64,000 bases of DNA. Source: Lethocerus indicus (lineage: Eukaryota > Arthropoda > Insecta > Hemiptera > Belostomatidae). Under the pieces are notes generated by a model. That model worked only from the letters and a program-made list of their open reading frames with translations, was not told the DNA's origin and ran no database searches. Positions 1 through 12,839 of the stretch are shown piece by piece. Position 1 is the stretch's first letter, and every line of letters begins with the position of its first letter. The translations under genes were made by a program, and so were the position numbers. The DNA lies in assembly GCA_019843655.1 (NCBI GenBank), contig JACDQD010000102.1:8627501-8691500 (forward strand), in the 5' to 3' direction.

Positions 1-174
1 TGACGGTGCAGTGAGGATGCCAAAACAACATCGAAAGTGCCAAAAGTGACTAACACCGCTACTCGGCGAGCAGCCGAAACCGGTATAGCAAAAGACCAAA
101 CCAGCGAGTGGAGACAGAAACACACGAAATCCACGGTATTCCAACCCCTTGAAGACCACAAAACAGGTATTTTA
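1..174. mobile_element. Palindromic MITE-like element, copy 1 (one arm, cut by window start)
   Basis: Positions 1-136 align with the right arms of the copies at 26104-26244 and 63798-63937, with scattered substitutions and a short deletion near position 65. Unlike those two, this copy continues outward for about 38 more bases (137-174). That extension is the reverse complement of the outer left end of copy 2 (25789-25835), including the motif ACAAAACAGGTAT, and is followed by TTAA. It therefore shows that a full arm runs about 50 bases beyond the point where copies 2 and 3 stop on their right side. No coding capacity is visible. The other arm and the core would lie upstream of the window. Confidence 0.8.
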
Positions 175-2277
175 AACTATTGCTTTATGTGCTATAAGTT
201 ATTACGTGTAAAAGGTATTCGTGTATAGCGTATTAAAGCACGTGGCTTCACATTGCGTTTTGACTCTTATTCCTTTGATTTCATTCCACTTTGGACTGAC
301 AATATGTGTATGTCAACATCTGCCGGAATTTACTTATTTGCTTGATATATTTCCTAGTTGTTATCTTTATTACTATATATATATATCCTTCCGCGGGTAT
401 GTTCGGACGAAGTCGACCGGAGTTGCGAAACCGCCATTAATCTCTCGGGCGTCGAGGAGTTCTTGTCCGTCGGAATCACTCGGAATTGTCCGAGCCTTTA
501 AAGTGAAGAGAGGGTCCGGATGACGGTCCTGGCGCTCATGAATGCTTGAACGGAGCCGGCCGCTCAATGAATGGACCCCGGAAAATCGAATCTCTGCCGC
601 CTCATCCCCGCGCCACCCCCCTCCCCCCCTGGGGGCGTGTTCCGATTGCCGGTCGGAAGCGTTAATTGAAAGCTCCAACTTTAAATTGACCGAGCTCCGA
701 TGAAACGCTCTTTTTACGCCGATCCGGCCTTGAATAAATTCGGGGACCGGAGCGAGGAGCAGTGCAAATTCACACTGTTCACCCCCCTCCAATCATCATT
801 ATCCTTCAATTCTTATAGAAGGCATTCTTACGTTGTCTAGAATTTACGAACGATCTAATGCCAATAATTAAAGTTTCTAATGTCCTGGAAATAAGAAGAA
901 ATAAACAATTGAAATTTTTAATTGAGGGAAACTCGTTCCACCACCAGAGAATCGTTTATACCAACGACATTGAAGTGGAAGTCACCGCCGATAGAGGTCC
1001 CGACACTCGGCAGTTTGACTCGAGCTTTGGAACGCGATTTCGATTCTCCTGCGGCGGACCCAAATTTCCTCAATTACAAATTACAACTGATCTAACAAGT
1101 GGCGCTCACTAACTCCAGTAAACTCATTAGAGTTCAATAAGACACGGAAGTTAACTTGGATCTCCCAAACTTGTCCCCTAGACGTTTTGTTACAACCCAC
1201 CCAACAAATCTAGCCTTGTAGTAGCCACTATAATTTCATTTTATATCGTTTGATTATTTTATGGATAATTGTAATATAACGAATAAACTATTTCCCCTCT
1301 TGTTGATTTGTTTTACAATTCTATAGTGTACTCAATAGATGAATTTTCCAGAATTGAAGGGCTTCGTATTTTGAGAAATACTGGATGAAATGTTAAATGT
1401 ACCAATTGATGTGCACTAGCGGGAATATCGCGTTTTGCCACTGAATTACTTGCTGTTTCCTGCGTCACCTATGTTCTGTACTCTTCATTGCGTAACTCTA
1501 ATTTTAATCAACGGGAAGTCTGATAAGATGACACGGTTCCTCTTTGTATAATACACGATAGAAGAATAAAAGCGAATAAAAAAAAATCTCCGCATTGTAT
1601 AATTGAATCCTGTTCAAGTGGGACGGCGGTACTCCGGGTTGATTGTTTACCCTGCTTGAATTACGCTTTTAATTGGCCGAGCTTTGACGAAATTTACTGC
1701 ATTTCAGTTTCAATCAAACGCAGTTTCAATCGTGTGCGCAGTTATTCACTATGATTCTAAACTGGTGAGCGATTGGATACGATACAACTGGCATACATGG
1801 GATGCAATACGCTTTGTTTCTGAGAATTTCTGGATTTATATTTATTCTGAATTAACTTTATTTCTACGGATCATCAGAATCAAACCTGCTTTGTGAAAAC
1901 AACTTTTTTTAAAAATATCAACCAATTTGCCGGATATGTAGGTGTATGCGCCCCCCACAAATGTATTGAAGTCAAATGTTGTATTTTCCTTGTAAATATT
2001 TGTGGTTAAGTTTGCAAACGACGTACAAGTAGTAATTGCAGGAATGTTATTGGAGTTTTACTACGTAGAGACGGCATTCTCGAGATAATGATAATATGGA
2101 CTGTCTCTGGCGGAATTTATTATGGCACGCGTATCAAAAAAATAAATCCCGGCGTTAGCCTCGGCTGCCAGGAAGGGATCAATGACGCCCTCGAGTAACC
2201 TGCTGTGGCCGTCCTTCGGAGAAACTTGGGCCGCCGCCCCCCACCCCTTATATATTTGCACCTCCGGTTTTAAAACC
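175..2277. other. Gene-free spacer
   Basis: No recognisable gene. The sequence is AT-rich except for a C/G-rich strip at about 590-650 containing C runs of 6-7 and a G5 run. Open frames here are under 140 codons, resemble no family I know, and overlap one another on both strands. No repeat or structured RNA was recognised. Confidence 0.6.
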
Positions 2278-2297
2278 GGGGGGGGGGCGGGGCGGGG
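2278..2297 (+). other. G-quadruplex motif
   Basis: A run of ten G is followed by C, four G, C and four G. The ten-G run can supply two tetrad strands, so four G tracts with short loops are available on the + strand. It begins a G-rich strip that continues to about 2400 and also contains GGG-T-GGGGGG-T-GGG. The motif is seen directly; folding in the cell is inference. Confidence 0.5.
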
Positions 2298-5200
2298 AAT
2301 TTAATTTAGGGACTTTGTCGTAGATTTTATTGCTTAAGGGGGCCGGGAGTGAGGCGGACGTACTGAGTTTGAAAGAGAGGTGGGTGGGGGGTGGGACACT
2401 TTCAGTTGTGTCACCCACCCGGTGTCGAAATTAAAGTCTGCTCACTTTTTCTGTTTCCCTCGGGAACACTTAGACCCGAGGAGGAGGGTTTTTGTTGACT
2501 GCATAAATATTTTTTTCGGCAACTAAAATCGGGGCGAGTTTCCCTCTCCCTTCGCTTGTTTGATCCCGTTTCGGTTTCTTAACATGTTGACAAACTTTAA
2601 CGAGTTTTGCTTAGAACGTCTAGATTTCTTCCTGTATACGATTGCTACGATGAAATATTGAAAAAAGAACAAATTTTGTGATTAAAAACTTCACATTTTC
2701 GATATCCGAATTATAATAATGCGGAACTTTAGGAAATTGGAGAAAAGTATATGGAGTTAGGTCATTACCATAATCAACAATTACGTAATTAATGAGGCTC
2801 TTAGGGATAATTTTTTATTCTATCGTTAAGTTTTACGGTATTAGCGGTTCTGCGTGTACTGGTCCAAAGTCCCACCTTTTCTGGTCCTTGTTGGCTGAGC
2901 TCCAATTCACGGTGGAGAGTTCACTTTGCGAATTTAAATTCCCGAGGGTTATGGTCGACGCACGTGCGAATGCGCCAATTGGATCCGTCCATTATTTAGG
3001 CATTTCCGCCTGCCCCTCGCCCAACGGTCTTTGGGGAAATTCTTAGGCTATATTTCGTTCTACTCGCCCGCCCGATCGAATTCACCTATGGCAGAACCGA
3101 CACCGGTAATCCACTATTCATAGCTCCGTACTGTGTTGATTTGGCAGTTGAGTTCGACTGGCATTTCTCGTATCGAATATATGAATTTACTTGCTTAGAT
3201 ATAAAATTTGTTATCGTAGAACAGTGAGGTTTTCAATGTCCTTTTTTCTCCCGAGGAAAGCTCTAATTTCCGAGTGATTAATAACATGAAACACTTTAAA
3301 AAAATAAGTTCGAGTATGGCCCCGCTTCGAGAATAATAGAGAAATTTTCTATATAATGTCTCCGGAATCCCTTACTTCTCTGAATGTCCAAATGAGGCAT
3401 TTCTTTCTATTTATACAAAACAAAAAAGCTCCCGCCCCTCAACGTTCTGAGAAGTGTTTCCGTTATTAAATGCAGAGTTAAAGGAGCAAGAAGATCAAGA
3501 AGATACGATTGCTAAAAAACGCCTTAAGGAGAATGGAACTGAATTTAATTTCGCGTGTCTGATCTCTGAGTACTGGGAGGGTTTCCTTCAAAACAGGATC
3601 GTTATAGGAAGAGATTCTCCATTAAAATGTCCCCGAAGAAGTGGGCCGGCGACGAGGCTTTGATGTTCGTCGGGAACGGACCCGGCGAGAGTTTCTTACC
3701 TCCCGGTTTTCCCTCGACAGTATTTTTCGTCTAGATTCGACAAAAAATTCGTGTGCAATGGTTCAAGACCAAATTCGTCACCTTGTAATCGATAGTTATC
3801 GTAACATTAATTACAACTCAAATTTATATAAACCGATAAGCTATTATCCCGTTCTGGAAATATTGCCTGTTTCTTCCAACAATTAGGAATTTCCCTCTGA
3901 TAATTATATACTTAGGTAGTTTCATACTTGGATAATTGGGGCATTTCATGGTCATTGTATCCCATCGTTATGTATTCGTATTCCTGAAAATTGTAATTGC
4001 ACTATAGATTAGATGAATTTCTATGCAGTAAAACAGTATATTCTATTTTCGTAACGGCTATAATATTAAATATATTGTGCTATAGCTGTGGAAATCGACG
4101 TAATTTGTAATTACATTTAGGCCTGATTCAGTTTTTTTTCACCTTTACGATCAAGTTAAGAAACTCTCCAGTTTGCAATTAGCCGAAACCCGATTCGGAT
4201 TGGAGTGTTTGATTGGAGAGTGGTGTTGGTGGGGGGGACTTGAAGGGGCGATTGGGACCGGATGATGGCGGTGCGGAATTCCCCGGCAGAGGAAGTGAGC
4301 TGAACCCACGTACCCTCATCCCATCTTACACCAATCGCTCCATACTGCCACCGGGACACGGCTTTACCTTTACGATAGTTCGGGGACATTGAGTGTATTA
4401 ATAAATCTAAGTCGCAGTCGGTTTCTGACAGGATGTAGACTTTCATATAAATCCCGGTTTAGCAGTTCATATCATTCTTAGCGGACATTAGAATTTGATA
4501 AGCGGTCAGAAGTGGGTATTGTAATCCGTTAACGAAATTTTCGAAAGTACTCTAAACCTAGAAACTTTGCAAATGAAAATACTCCATTGTATGTGTGAAC
4601 TGGCTGTTTATAAACCTTTAGCCAACGTTCGGCTCGGTTCCGAATACTTTTATTTGTTTGACAGACTTGTATCAGACCGCAACGGGCTCCGAAATATCTA
4701 TCGGAAGCTTCGAGACAATAATGCCAACTTTTGAGAACTTAATAATTATCCGACTTGGAGTTCGCTCGAAGTTCCCTGCCGAAAGGCTCGGCCGCCAACT
4801 GTCTGCAAACTTTCCCCGTGTGTGCGAAATGCGTAAAATGATTTCAAAATGATTCTCTTACTTGTCTTCTTCCCTGGGTAATTTTCAAGTTTGATGGGTA
4901 CTCAAGCATGCTCCTTAATAAAGAGGACGAGGTAATAGAATTTTTCAATTTCCTTTTTATTTTTCTTGAACCGCCGTCTAGTCCTACGGCGAAGGATAAG
5001 CTCATTTCTTGTCTTTCAGTAAAAACATGGCACTGCCTGTACCTTACAGTCTTAGGTAGCGTTGGTATTTCCACTTCATGAATTAACTATTCTAACTCTG
5101 ATTCTTGCGTTTATTGTATTGGATTTGAAATGTAAAAAAAGCGTAGTTAGTTTCATAAAAATTAAAAGCGGAAACGAGAACTTTTAATTATGCGTATAAC

Positions 5201-7314
5201 GTTCTGGCAAATGGAAGCCGGAGTACATTTGATAAATTGAATGCAACACATAAAACCGACTTTCTTATAAGCATATTTAATATAAGCATAATCAGATTAG
5301 GCGTAATTATTTTATGGGACACTGTAAAATATCCGTGTTGTGGTCAGACCGCCGGGAGAGAAATTAGGCATAAAATCGACGACATACAGCGGATCTGGAG
5401 TCGGCGGTAACCCGGAGACGCCCCACGTAGGGGACAAGTACAAATTGCCTGGCTCCCCCTCTAAGCGTAAAACCACCCCCAATTGTAGTTCCGCCCCCTT
5501 TACCTATTCCCTGTGTAAGCACATAACAAGCCCCCCTCCTCCTCTCCCTCCCTTCTCTGTCCCCAACATGCGATTCCGACCTCCTAATTAAATGGAACGT
5601 GTTCCAAGTTTTTCTAGCAGACCGAGCTAAGGCGAATAAGGTGGCCTGTGTCCCATGATTTGTATTCCACATCGCGACTTATTCCCCTAACTATCGGATT
5701 GTGATTTTATATCTACATATCTCAATATTGGGCAATTAAAAAATAATTCATTGAAAAATAAAATTTTTTTGTGCATATTTTTTTCGATGGAACATTGGCA
5801 TGACACCCAGAAATATGCCCAGAATATTCAGTAAAAATTAATTAACAAATTAAACGACTAACATACTTACAGAGCGTCCAAAATGTCCGTTTATACTATT
5901 GGATGATCGAGGACATACTAGCAATAAAAAATAATGTCGAAAAAGTAATTCCACCAACAACCACCATATTTTCCTCCATTCCTTAATATGAGACGCAGCG
6001 AATGGATGGAATGAATATATTATTGAATTTCTGCTTAGTTTACCGTCTTAAATAAATATTAGTATTACCTTCAGAATTACTTAAAATGGACTTGGAATGG
6101 TTACAGAAATTATCGCTTTCTATTCTTTTAATATTTACAATCGCCACATTAATGTCTTTGGAAGTAATTTAGTTAATATTGGCGGACAGTTGTGTTCGTT
6201 CGGAGGGTATCTGTCTGTGTTACACCTTCGGTTAAGACCCCTTAAATGTCAGGCATAAATCAAAGCCCCGTCCGGCCTCATTGTGCCTAATGTATGTTAT
6301 CTAGATCTGATTAGTTTCGGCAGATTATCCAACCTTGGGATTAACGATAATTGCGAGTGTACATGATTTACATTCATTGCTACCTCCCTCCAATTACTCC
6401 TCTGTCTGTAATTAGTGGCATTGATCTGTCTCAGACGAGCTACATATGTCTCCCTTTGTATTCCGTTTAGACGACATTGATATTCCTGAAAAAAATGTTA
6501 ACCGGGTGTTGAGGACTTATATAGCAGAGCTTTGTCGAACACATGTAAAAATTAAAAAAGATATTCTGCCTAATTTACGGCATACATTAATTCAATTAAA
6601 ATTACAATTGCCACTTAGTACGGTAATAATAATTAATTGGAGGCTAATAGAAAAGTAAAAACCCTTTTAAAATTTACAAAGTATTGTTTAATATCTTGCG
6701 AACTAACGGTGAAAATGAATGTAGGATATAGTTTGTGAAAAAACATAGTACTATTAGTATATAATTTTCATTCTTGAAACTTTATTTGATTTTACCACTC
6801 AGGTAAATTAATAATTACATTTTGAAATCATATGTATAAAAACTCCATCTTGAATCGCGATATTTTGAAAAAAATACTCACAAAATGTTTGAAGTGTAAA
6901 CGATATTTGAAAAAATAATTGTGCGTCACGTGCATTACTAAATTGTCAAACGTTTTCAGCCCCAATATAAATAAGCACTCCGTTTTCCACTTTGAAGGGT
7001 ATTGAGAGGCAATTAGAGACCGGGGGGAAAAATGTAATTAAGAAAAGTAATTATACAAATTCAGTTTCGTTTCTGGTTCATTCAATGTAATTGAATTTCC
7101 ATCGGCTTCTCCATTCTTTCTTTCATTTTTTTTTGTATTCCTCCAATATTTCGTTTGAATTTTTATTGGTTTCTGTGTTGTTACCGGGTTCCGACAGATG
7201 AAACTTGCTTCTCGTTATCAAACAACTTGGCTAAGTAATATAATTTTTTAATTTGAATTCGTACTTACTGTTTCGATCCTTTATTTTTTTTTTAAATTTC
7301 AGAAACTTCAAAAT
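2298..7314. other. Gene-free AT-rich spacer
   Basis: No gene, RNA gene or mobile element recognised. Many TAAT/ATTA-type words occur, as expected in AT-rich regulatory or intronic DNA. A G-rich/C-rich strip lies at 4200-4330 and a C-rich strip at 5450-5570. Open frames are at most about 100 codons and none resembles a known family. Confidence 0.55.
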
Positions 7315-7342
7315 CTTTTTACTTTTTACTTTTTTACTTTTT
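7315..7342. repeat. Short T-rich tandem repeat (CTTTTTA unit)
   Basis: About four tandem copies of a seven-base unit of the form CTTTTTA, with one extra T. This is low-complexity sequence with no further context. Confidence 0.6.
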
Positions 7343-9877
7343 AAAACAACAAACAAAAGATTGATACCGAATTTATTCACAAGGAGCTGTCATTATTCGG
7401 GTGTTAAACTTCTATATAATGCCTAACGTGGTAAATTATAAATTCAAATATGTGTTTTTATGCATAGGAAACTGCTAATTGACCAAATATTTGTAATTAA
7501 GTTGGTGCTTTTAATTTAGTATGCGAAACTATTGAAATGCCTGGTGGAGAATGAGTTAATATGGAATAGTAACACTAAAGTAATTATTCCATATTTATAT
7601 TTTCCTTGTGGCCCAACTTGATTGGCGCCGTCCGGATAAATCACGAACAAGTATTATTTCAGCTATAACAATTACCCCGTAGGGGAGAGGGATATTGTTT
7701 TGGTTGAATAGAGAGGGAGAGTGGGGCGAGAGAGCGGCTGGAGTTCGGTTATTCGTAGACCGTTACGGAGGCCCCTATCCCTAGATAAGGGCTGATCTAT
7801 TTTGCTCTGACCCCCTCTGGCCTCATCCCCTATCGGAGTCCGGCATCTTCCCCGCTTCCAGCCCTTATAACCCCACCCTCCCCACCCCGCCCCGCGGCCA
7901 TTATCAATAATTCAAATAGTATAACTGCCCTTTGATAAAATATCGGTTTCCTGTAGACTGTCAAGTAAAAGTTTGGAATTTTATGTGCCTCGCATAATTG
8001 CGAGTTTATCATTTTTATACTTTATTTAGAAAATTTTGTTATCTACCCTCGGTAATAATGGAGTCGTCTTTATTAAGTAAGAAAGAAGAGGGATAAAAGA
8101 ACTGGTATGCTTGAAGAGACAATCTAAAGACAATAATCTAAGAGAACGTTCTGAATAATAGAAAAAATATGGCGTTTATATATATTCTAGTGTCTTGTTT
8201 CTTACAAATAAAGAAATAACTTATTTATTTTATTTTGGTGATGTTTCCAGAAAGTCTTACTGTAGAACCATCTAATTCTTTTTTCAGAATCTAATAATAC
8301 CTACGACCAAAAAAAGGCAGAATAATATGAATATTTTAAACGCAGGATTTAAAGAATCGTCTTTAACAACTGTTAACGTCAGCTAGCTCGTCCTGACCGA
8401 ATTTTAAGCGTATCCAGGAACAACATCTCGTATCTTACGGCCTATTACTTCTTGAATTTCTGAACGTCATCTGCGCGTTAGAGCCGCAGCTTATTACCCC
8501 AAGGTGTTGTAACCAAACTTAGTTTCTCCTCCGAATGTTAACCCCCGAGTACTTGGACTGTTGAGACCTGAGTCTGGTGCCTCGCTCCAGGGATTGGGAG
8601 GGGGAAGGGAGGAAGGACCCTGAGGTGAGCCGCCTAAGGAACAGGAACAGGATTAATTATCATTGTTTTCTCAGTTGGTTGGTTCGCCATGGCTTGGTAG
8701 TGGAATTGGGGGACCCATAAAGTTGCAACAGGAAACTAAGATGCGGTTCCAAGTAGGTAATCAATAGTAGCGGGCTTTCCTCTCCTTCCACTTACAATTC
8801 TACCTCACCCTCCGTCCCTGCCGTTCTCTTCAGTTGGTACAACTGTCATTCAACACCGTCTGTCGCTACTCTCTCAAAGTGGCGATTCTCGATTCTTGTT
8901 AACGTAATCGTATCTATGTCGACCCTATCATCTCGTAAATAGCTAATGGTTGCTCGTTCCTCGAATTTTTTCCGATCCAAAGACATTATTTTTTATTACT
9001 TTATTATTAAAATTATACAATTACCTTAAACTTTCTGTTCTTCTTGGCATGACCCTATCCAAGAACCCGGGAGGTGAAGGTTTAATAACTTAGTAGTTAC
9101 GAGATATGACATTGTAATGTGTACTTGAGCAATTTCTCCGTATACCAGCCAATGTGGTAAGCTAGGGTGTCATGTCGGAGAAGGCTGGTGACACCCCTAA
9201 GTCTAGAATATTTGAAAGGCGGACATAAATTGAAGTTATCGAAATGTTCTACATTCTTCGTTTTTTCGTGTTCAGTAGTTCAAATAAAAAAAATTGGTAA
9301 CATACGTTTACCGCTTTAAAACTAACCAGCGTATTAATTAGACATAAAAACACCAAAACCGACTGAATACGTTTGGGGCCCACGGAGGGGCCGGAAAATG
9401 TTATGTTGCTAAATGGAACAGGTTTTTAATGAAAGGTCAGCGTTTGTGGTTTGATAATCTGCACGTTGAGTGAGTTTGGATGGGCTTTTGGAATTGTATT
9501 GATGCGCCCATAATTCTCTTCCATTCCTCCCAAGCACATTACTAAGCCGATTTGTGTCGCGGCCCCCGTTTCCCCGTATTCCAAGAACACTAAATTCAAA
9601 TCTGACACTTGCTCTCATCCTTCTTACTTACCCAGTACGCATTTCTAAATCCTACTCAAACTCGCACTAACTTTATAACTCCCCTTTAGCATTCATTATT
9701 AACTACGAATGATATTCGGACTAACCTGGAAGGTAATTTCTCAGTCTCAATTTATACTTCTTTTTACGTTTTGTATACTACGTTATGTTAGGATAGATAA
9801 AGCGTGGTATGTATTTCGCGTATTGTATTGCTCTAGTATTATTATTCGAGTTCGTCAAAAATATTTAACTTAAAAAA

Positions 9878-9880
<3 letters not shown>
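7343..9880. other. Gene-free AT-rich spacer
   Basis: Nothing coding recognised. It contains a G-rich strip near 7690-7740, a C-rich strip near 7850-7900 and a mixed strip near 8590-8630. No splice-site pair or hairpin stood out. Confidence 0.5.

Positions 9881-9947
<67 letters not shown>
9881..9947. repeat. (AT)n microsatellite
   Basis: An uninterrupted alternating AT array of 67 bases. A second array of similar length lies at 23255-23327. Alternating AT tracts of this length can extrude as cruciforms and are usually length-polymorphic. Confidence 0.97.
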
Positions 9948-9949
<2 letters not shown>

Positions 9950-12496
9950 CAATATTAATTCTAGTTCTCATTTTCGCAGATGACTAACCATTCCCCTCTC
10001 ACGATCCACCCTCATATAAGCCAGGTTTGCTACCCCTTTAATATGAAAATTTAATCACACACACTCCCCCCCATTCAAACCCCTCACCGCTATCACTTCT
10101 ACCCCTGCCGCCCCCCTGGCGACCCCCCTTCGTCGTCCAGATTCTCTAAAGCGGGGCTCTGGGAGCGCCAAACTGTGTTTGTTAATTAACCGAACCTTGT
10201 TTATTCCTGGCCTCGGCCCCCGACCCCTCCACACCTTAACAACGTTGACCCCCCGCAGCTCCCAACCTACTGGGGCCCAATTGCCATTCATATTAACCTT
10301 CGGATGTTAATATGCGAGTGCCTCCGCCCGGTCTCGTGGAAAATGTTCCCTCCCACCCCCCAGCCCTACCGCTTACATCCACTACCTTTCTCTCTACTTA
10401 TCCACCAAATTAATGAATATCCCTTCGGTCGATGAATAGAATCGAAAGAAGGGGTATGGGTTAAGTGGGGGTGGTAATTTCAGTGTTATTGGGCACACTC
10501 AATGGGGGTTTTGGCCTTTGTTCGGACATGAATGAAAGTGCAGTGGAGGGCACGTTGGAAACCGGTGAAATATAAATATATATTTTTATATAGCATTGCG
10601 AAATATTTTATTGAGGAAATGTCGATCGCGTGAAATAATTTGTTTTATTTTTGTATTAAACTGGTACGATTTTTTATCCCTGATAATTCCAGTCCCTCCG
10701 TGTCTCAGAGGCTAGGTTTCTGGTTCGGCCGAGGAAACCGGATGGAGGCCTTTTCCTCCCTTCACTGTCCCCCACGACTAGATAAGCGAACGGGAAGAAA
10801 TATGTGTGGGGGAGAGGGAGAAAATAGTGCGAAAAATAGAGGGCAGGAGGAGAAGATGAAGAAGGAGAAGGAGAATAAGGCCTAGGATATACAGCGGATG
10901 CTTCTCGTATCCTTTCCAGGAAGGAAACCGATAAGGAGGGGGGTGTGTAAATCATAAAGACAAGAAATGTCTGGAGTTTCAATGGAGATGGTACTGGAGG
11001 GGAGGGGGCCGGCCGGACCTCACGCACACTCTCACATACAAACACGCACACAAACACACACCGACGGACCCTTATAACAAGGTGATGAATGGGAAATCGA
11101 TATAGTTTCAACGCTACCGGGGTCTCGCTTCTCCAGAGAGCTCCTCCATTAATATTCAATTATGAACAGTCACCTTCCCGCCTTCCTGCCTGTCCGAACC
11201 ATAAGTCGAACAAGAAGTCATGTCCAGGTATTCCCTGTGCGCTTGGCCTCGCTATTACACATTATTAACTAGACTGTAGAAGTACCATATATCGTGTTAA
11301 TGGATCCTGTTCAGTTATAATGGATGAGGATATAATATATATTGTTTCTAAAATATGGTGTAACTCTTTGAAAAACGTTTTAGAATTTATTATTTAAATC
11401 CGTATACCATTCAATAAGGGAGGTTGTGCCATGTATGAAGAGAATAATTCTTCCTCTAAGGGAGTTACAATTTATTTTACTATTATTTTAGTGACTTCCC
11501 GGACTAAGCGGTCATATATTAGTTGCTTCCGCCCCAAATTGTTTCCCAGCCAGAGCATAAAATATATTAATAGTTGCATATTCTGTCTTAGTACTGGCCC
11601 GAAGAGAAATCAACTTGTTTCGACCAACATTTTTTCTTTTAACCGCTGATCACATTTTAAGCAGTTACGTTCATTTATAGGATCGTTATATTTAAGATAA
11701 TTAAGTACGCAATTAAAAACATTTCTTTTATACAACAACATTTTAGAAATAAAATCAGCATTTCATTAATGTAACCAATCTTTATCAAAATCATAAAATA
11801 TTTGTGAGGGGTTAGGAGAATAATATCCTATTCTTTCGTATATAATATAAATAACATCGACGAGCAATTCATTGAAATTAGTCTTCGATTCCAGTTAAAG
11901 TACCAATGGGAAGATCGATTAGTGGAGAATAAATCCGGAGAGCAAGATAGAGGAAATAAGGAACACGTACTTCTAATTTTAGTTGGAATTTCGAGTAAAA
12001 TAACTTTTAATCTAAATAGAATTGCAGGATCACAGTTCTCAATCCTTTCCACTCTAAGGCTTCACTGTCTCCGGAAGAATATCTTCCGTTTCCAGAGAGA
12101 TAGACAGACTGAGAATCTAAGAGAATGAGGAATTGATTGGTTACAAGGAGAGGGAGAACAGGATTTGGGAGGGGATGAGGGGCCGGGAGGGGGCGAGGGA
12201 GAGACAGAAACAGACTCCCCGAGTGAGAAGAGTTCAGAACATAATTAACCTTTTATCTTCTACTCTTTTTCAACCCGAAAAGCTTCAACTTTTGGCCGGA
12301 TCTTGAAGTGGTCGCCTCGCCTAAACCCGGGCGAAAACTTATCCTCACATCCAGTCCACCCTACCGCCAGCCTTGTATTAACGAGGTATTAATACCTCGG
12401 ACCGATATTGTACTGAAGCTTGTGCAACCCTGTGAAGGGCCCGAGGACAGGCTTACTTTTAATCCGATTTGCTCCCTCTCCCCAAGAGCTAACTCA
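9948..12496. other. Gene-free spacer with C/T- and G/A-rich strips
   Basis: It holds C-rich sequence at about 10055-10280 and G/A-rich sequence at 10740-11030. The longest open frame here (161 codons, - strand, 11159 to 10674) reads as low-complexity Ser/Pro/Phe/Val text because it runs antisense to that purine strip, so I reject it as coding. A short perfect inverted repeat, 9-bp arms with an 8-base loop, lies at 10289-10314. Confidence 0.5.
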
Positions 12497-12528
12497 CTCT
12501 CTCTCTCTCTCTCTCTCTCTCGCTCTCC
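12497..12528. repeat. (CT)n microsatellite
   Basis: A CT array of about 24 bases, then an interrupted C/T tail. On the other strand it reads as overlapping GAGAG words, which in insects can bind GAGA factor. It ends about 260 bases upstream of the ratchet site at 12790. Confidence 0.9.
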
Positions 12529-12777
12529 TTCTCCCATCTCTTCTCTATCGAGCTACTGAATATTTGAAACGGAAATACACATTAGGTCTGTTTAGGTAAT
12601 GGGTAAGAATAATGGAATGTTACTTCCTACCATCCTGTAATTGTAGTTGACGCAGTTAGAGCGATGCCTTGAATTGCTCTACTTAAATTATTCCTTATAA
12701 ACTGAAGTAATCAGTTTATAGATAAATTTGTTGTCCCATCCGTAACTACAATTATATATATTGCCTATTTAAATATA

Positions 12778-12834
12778 TTGTTTTTTCAGGTAAGTGATTT
12801 TCCAGTCATTATTAAAATTGGAATACGGGTGAGT
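12778..12834 (+). other. Recursive-splicing (ratchet) site with 39-nt RS exon
   Basis: The sequence TTGTTTTTTCAG|GTAAGT places a pyrimidine tract and a 3' splice site (AG at 12788-12789) directly against a consensus 5' splice site (GT at 12790-12791). A second 5' splice site, GTGAGT, lies at 12829-12834, which defines a 39-nt RS exon (12790-12828). The RS exon is open in the frame starting at GTA. It has stops in the other two frames: TAA, inherent to GTAAGT, and TGA. This matches the zero-length-exon ratchet sites described in long Drosophila introns, where splicing removes the intron stepwise. No coding exon lies nearby, so the window is probably intronic on the + strand. Splicing itself is inferred, not shown. 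Confidence 0.75.
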
Positions 12835-12839
12835 GATTT

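Noticed and set aside
6780..6806. CAG|GTAAAT as another ratchet site
   Set aside because: GTAAAT is a weak donor, the pyrimidine tract is interrupted, and no second donor follows within about 100 bases.
10674..11159. 161-codon open frame on - strand
   Set aside because: It runs antisense to a G/A-rich strip, and the translation is Ser/Pro/Phe/Val low-complexity text with no domain.
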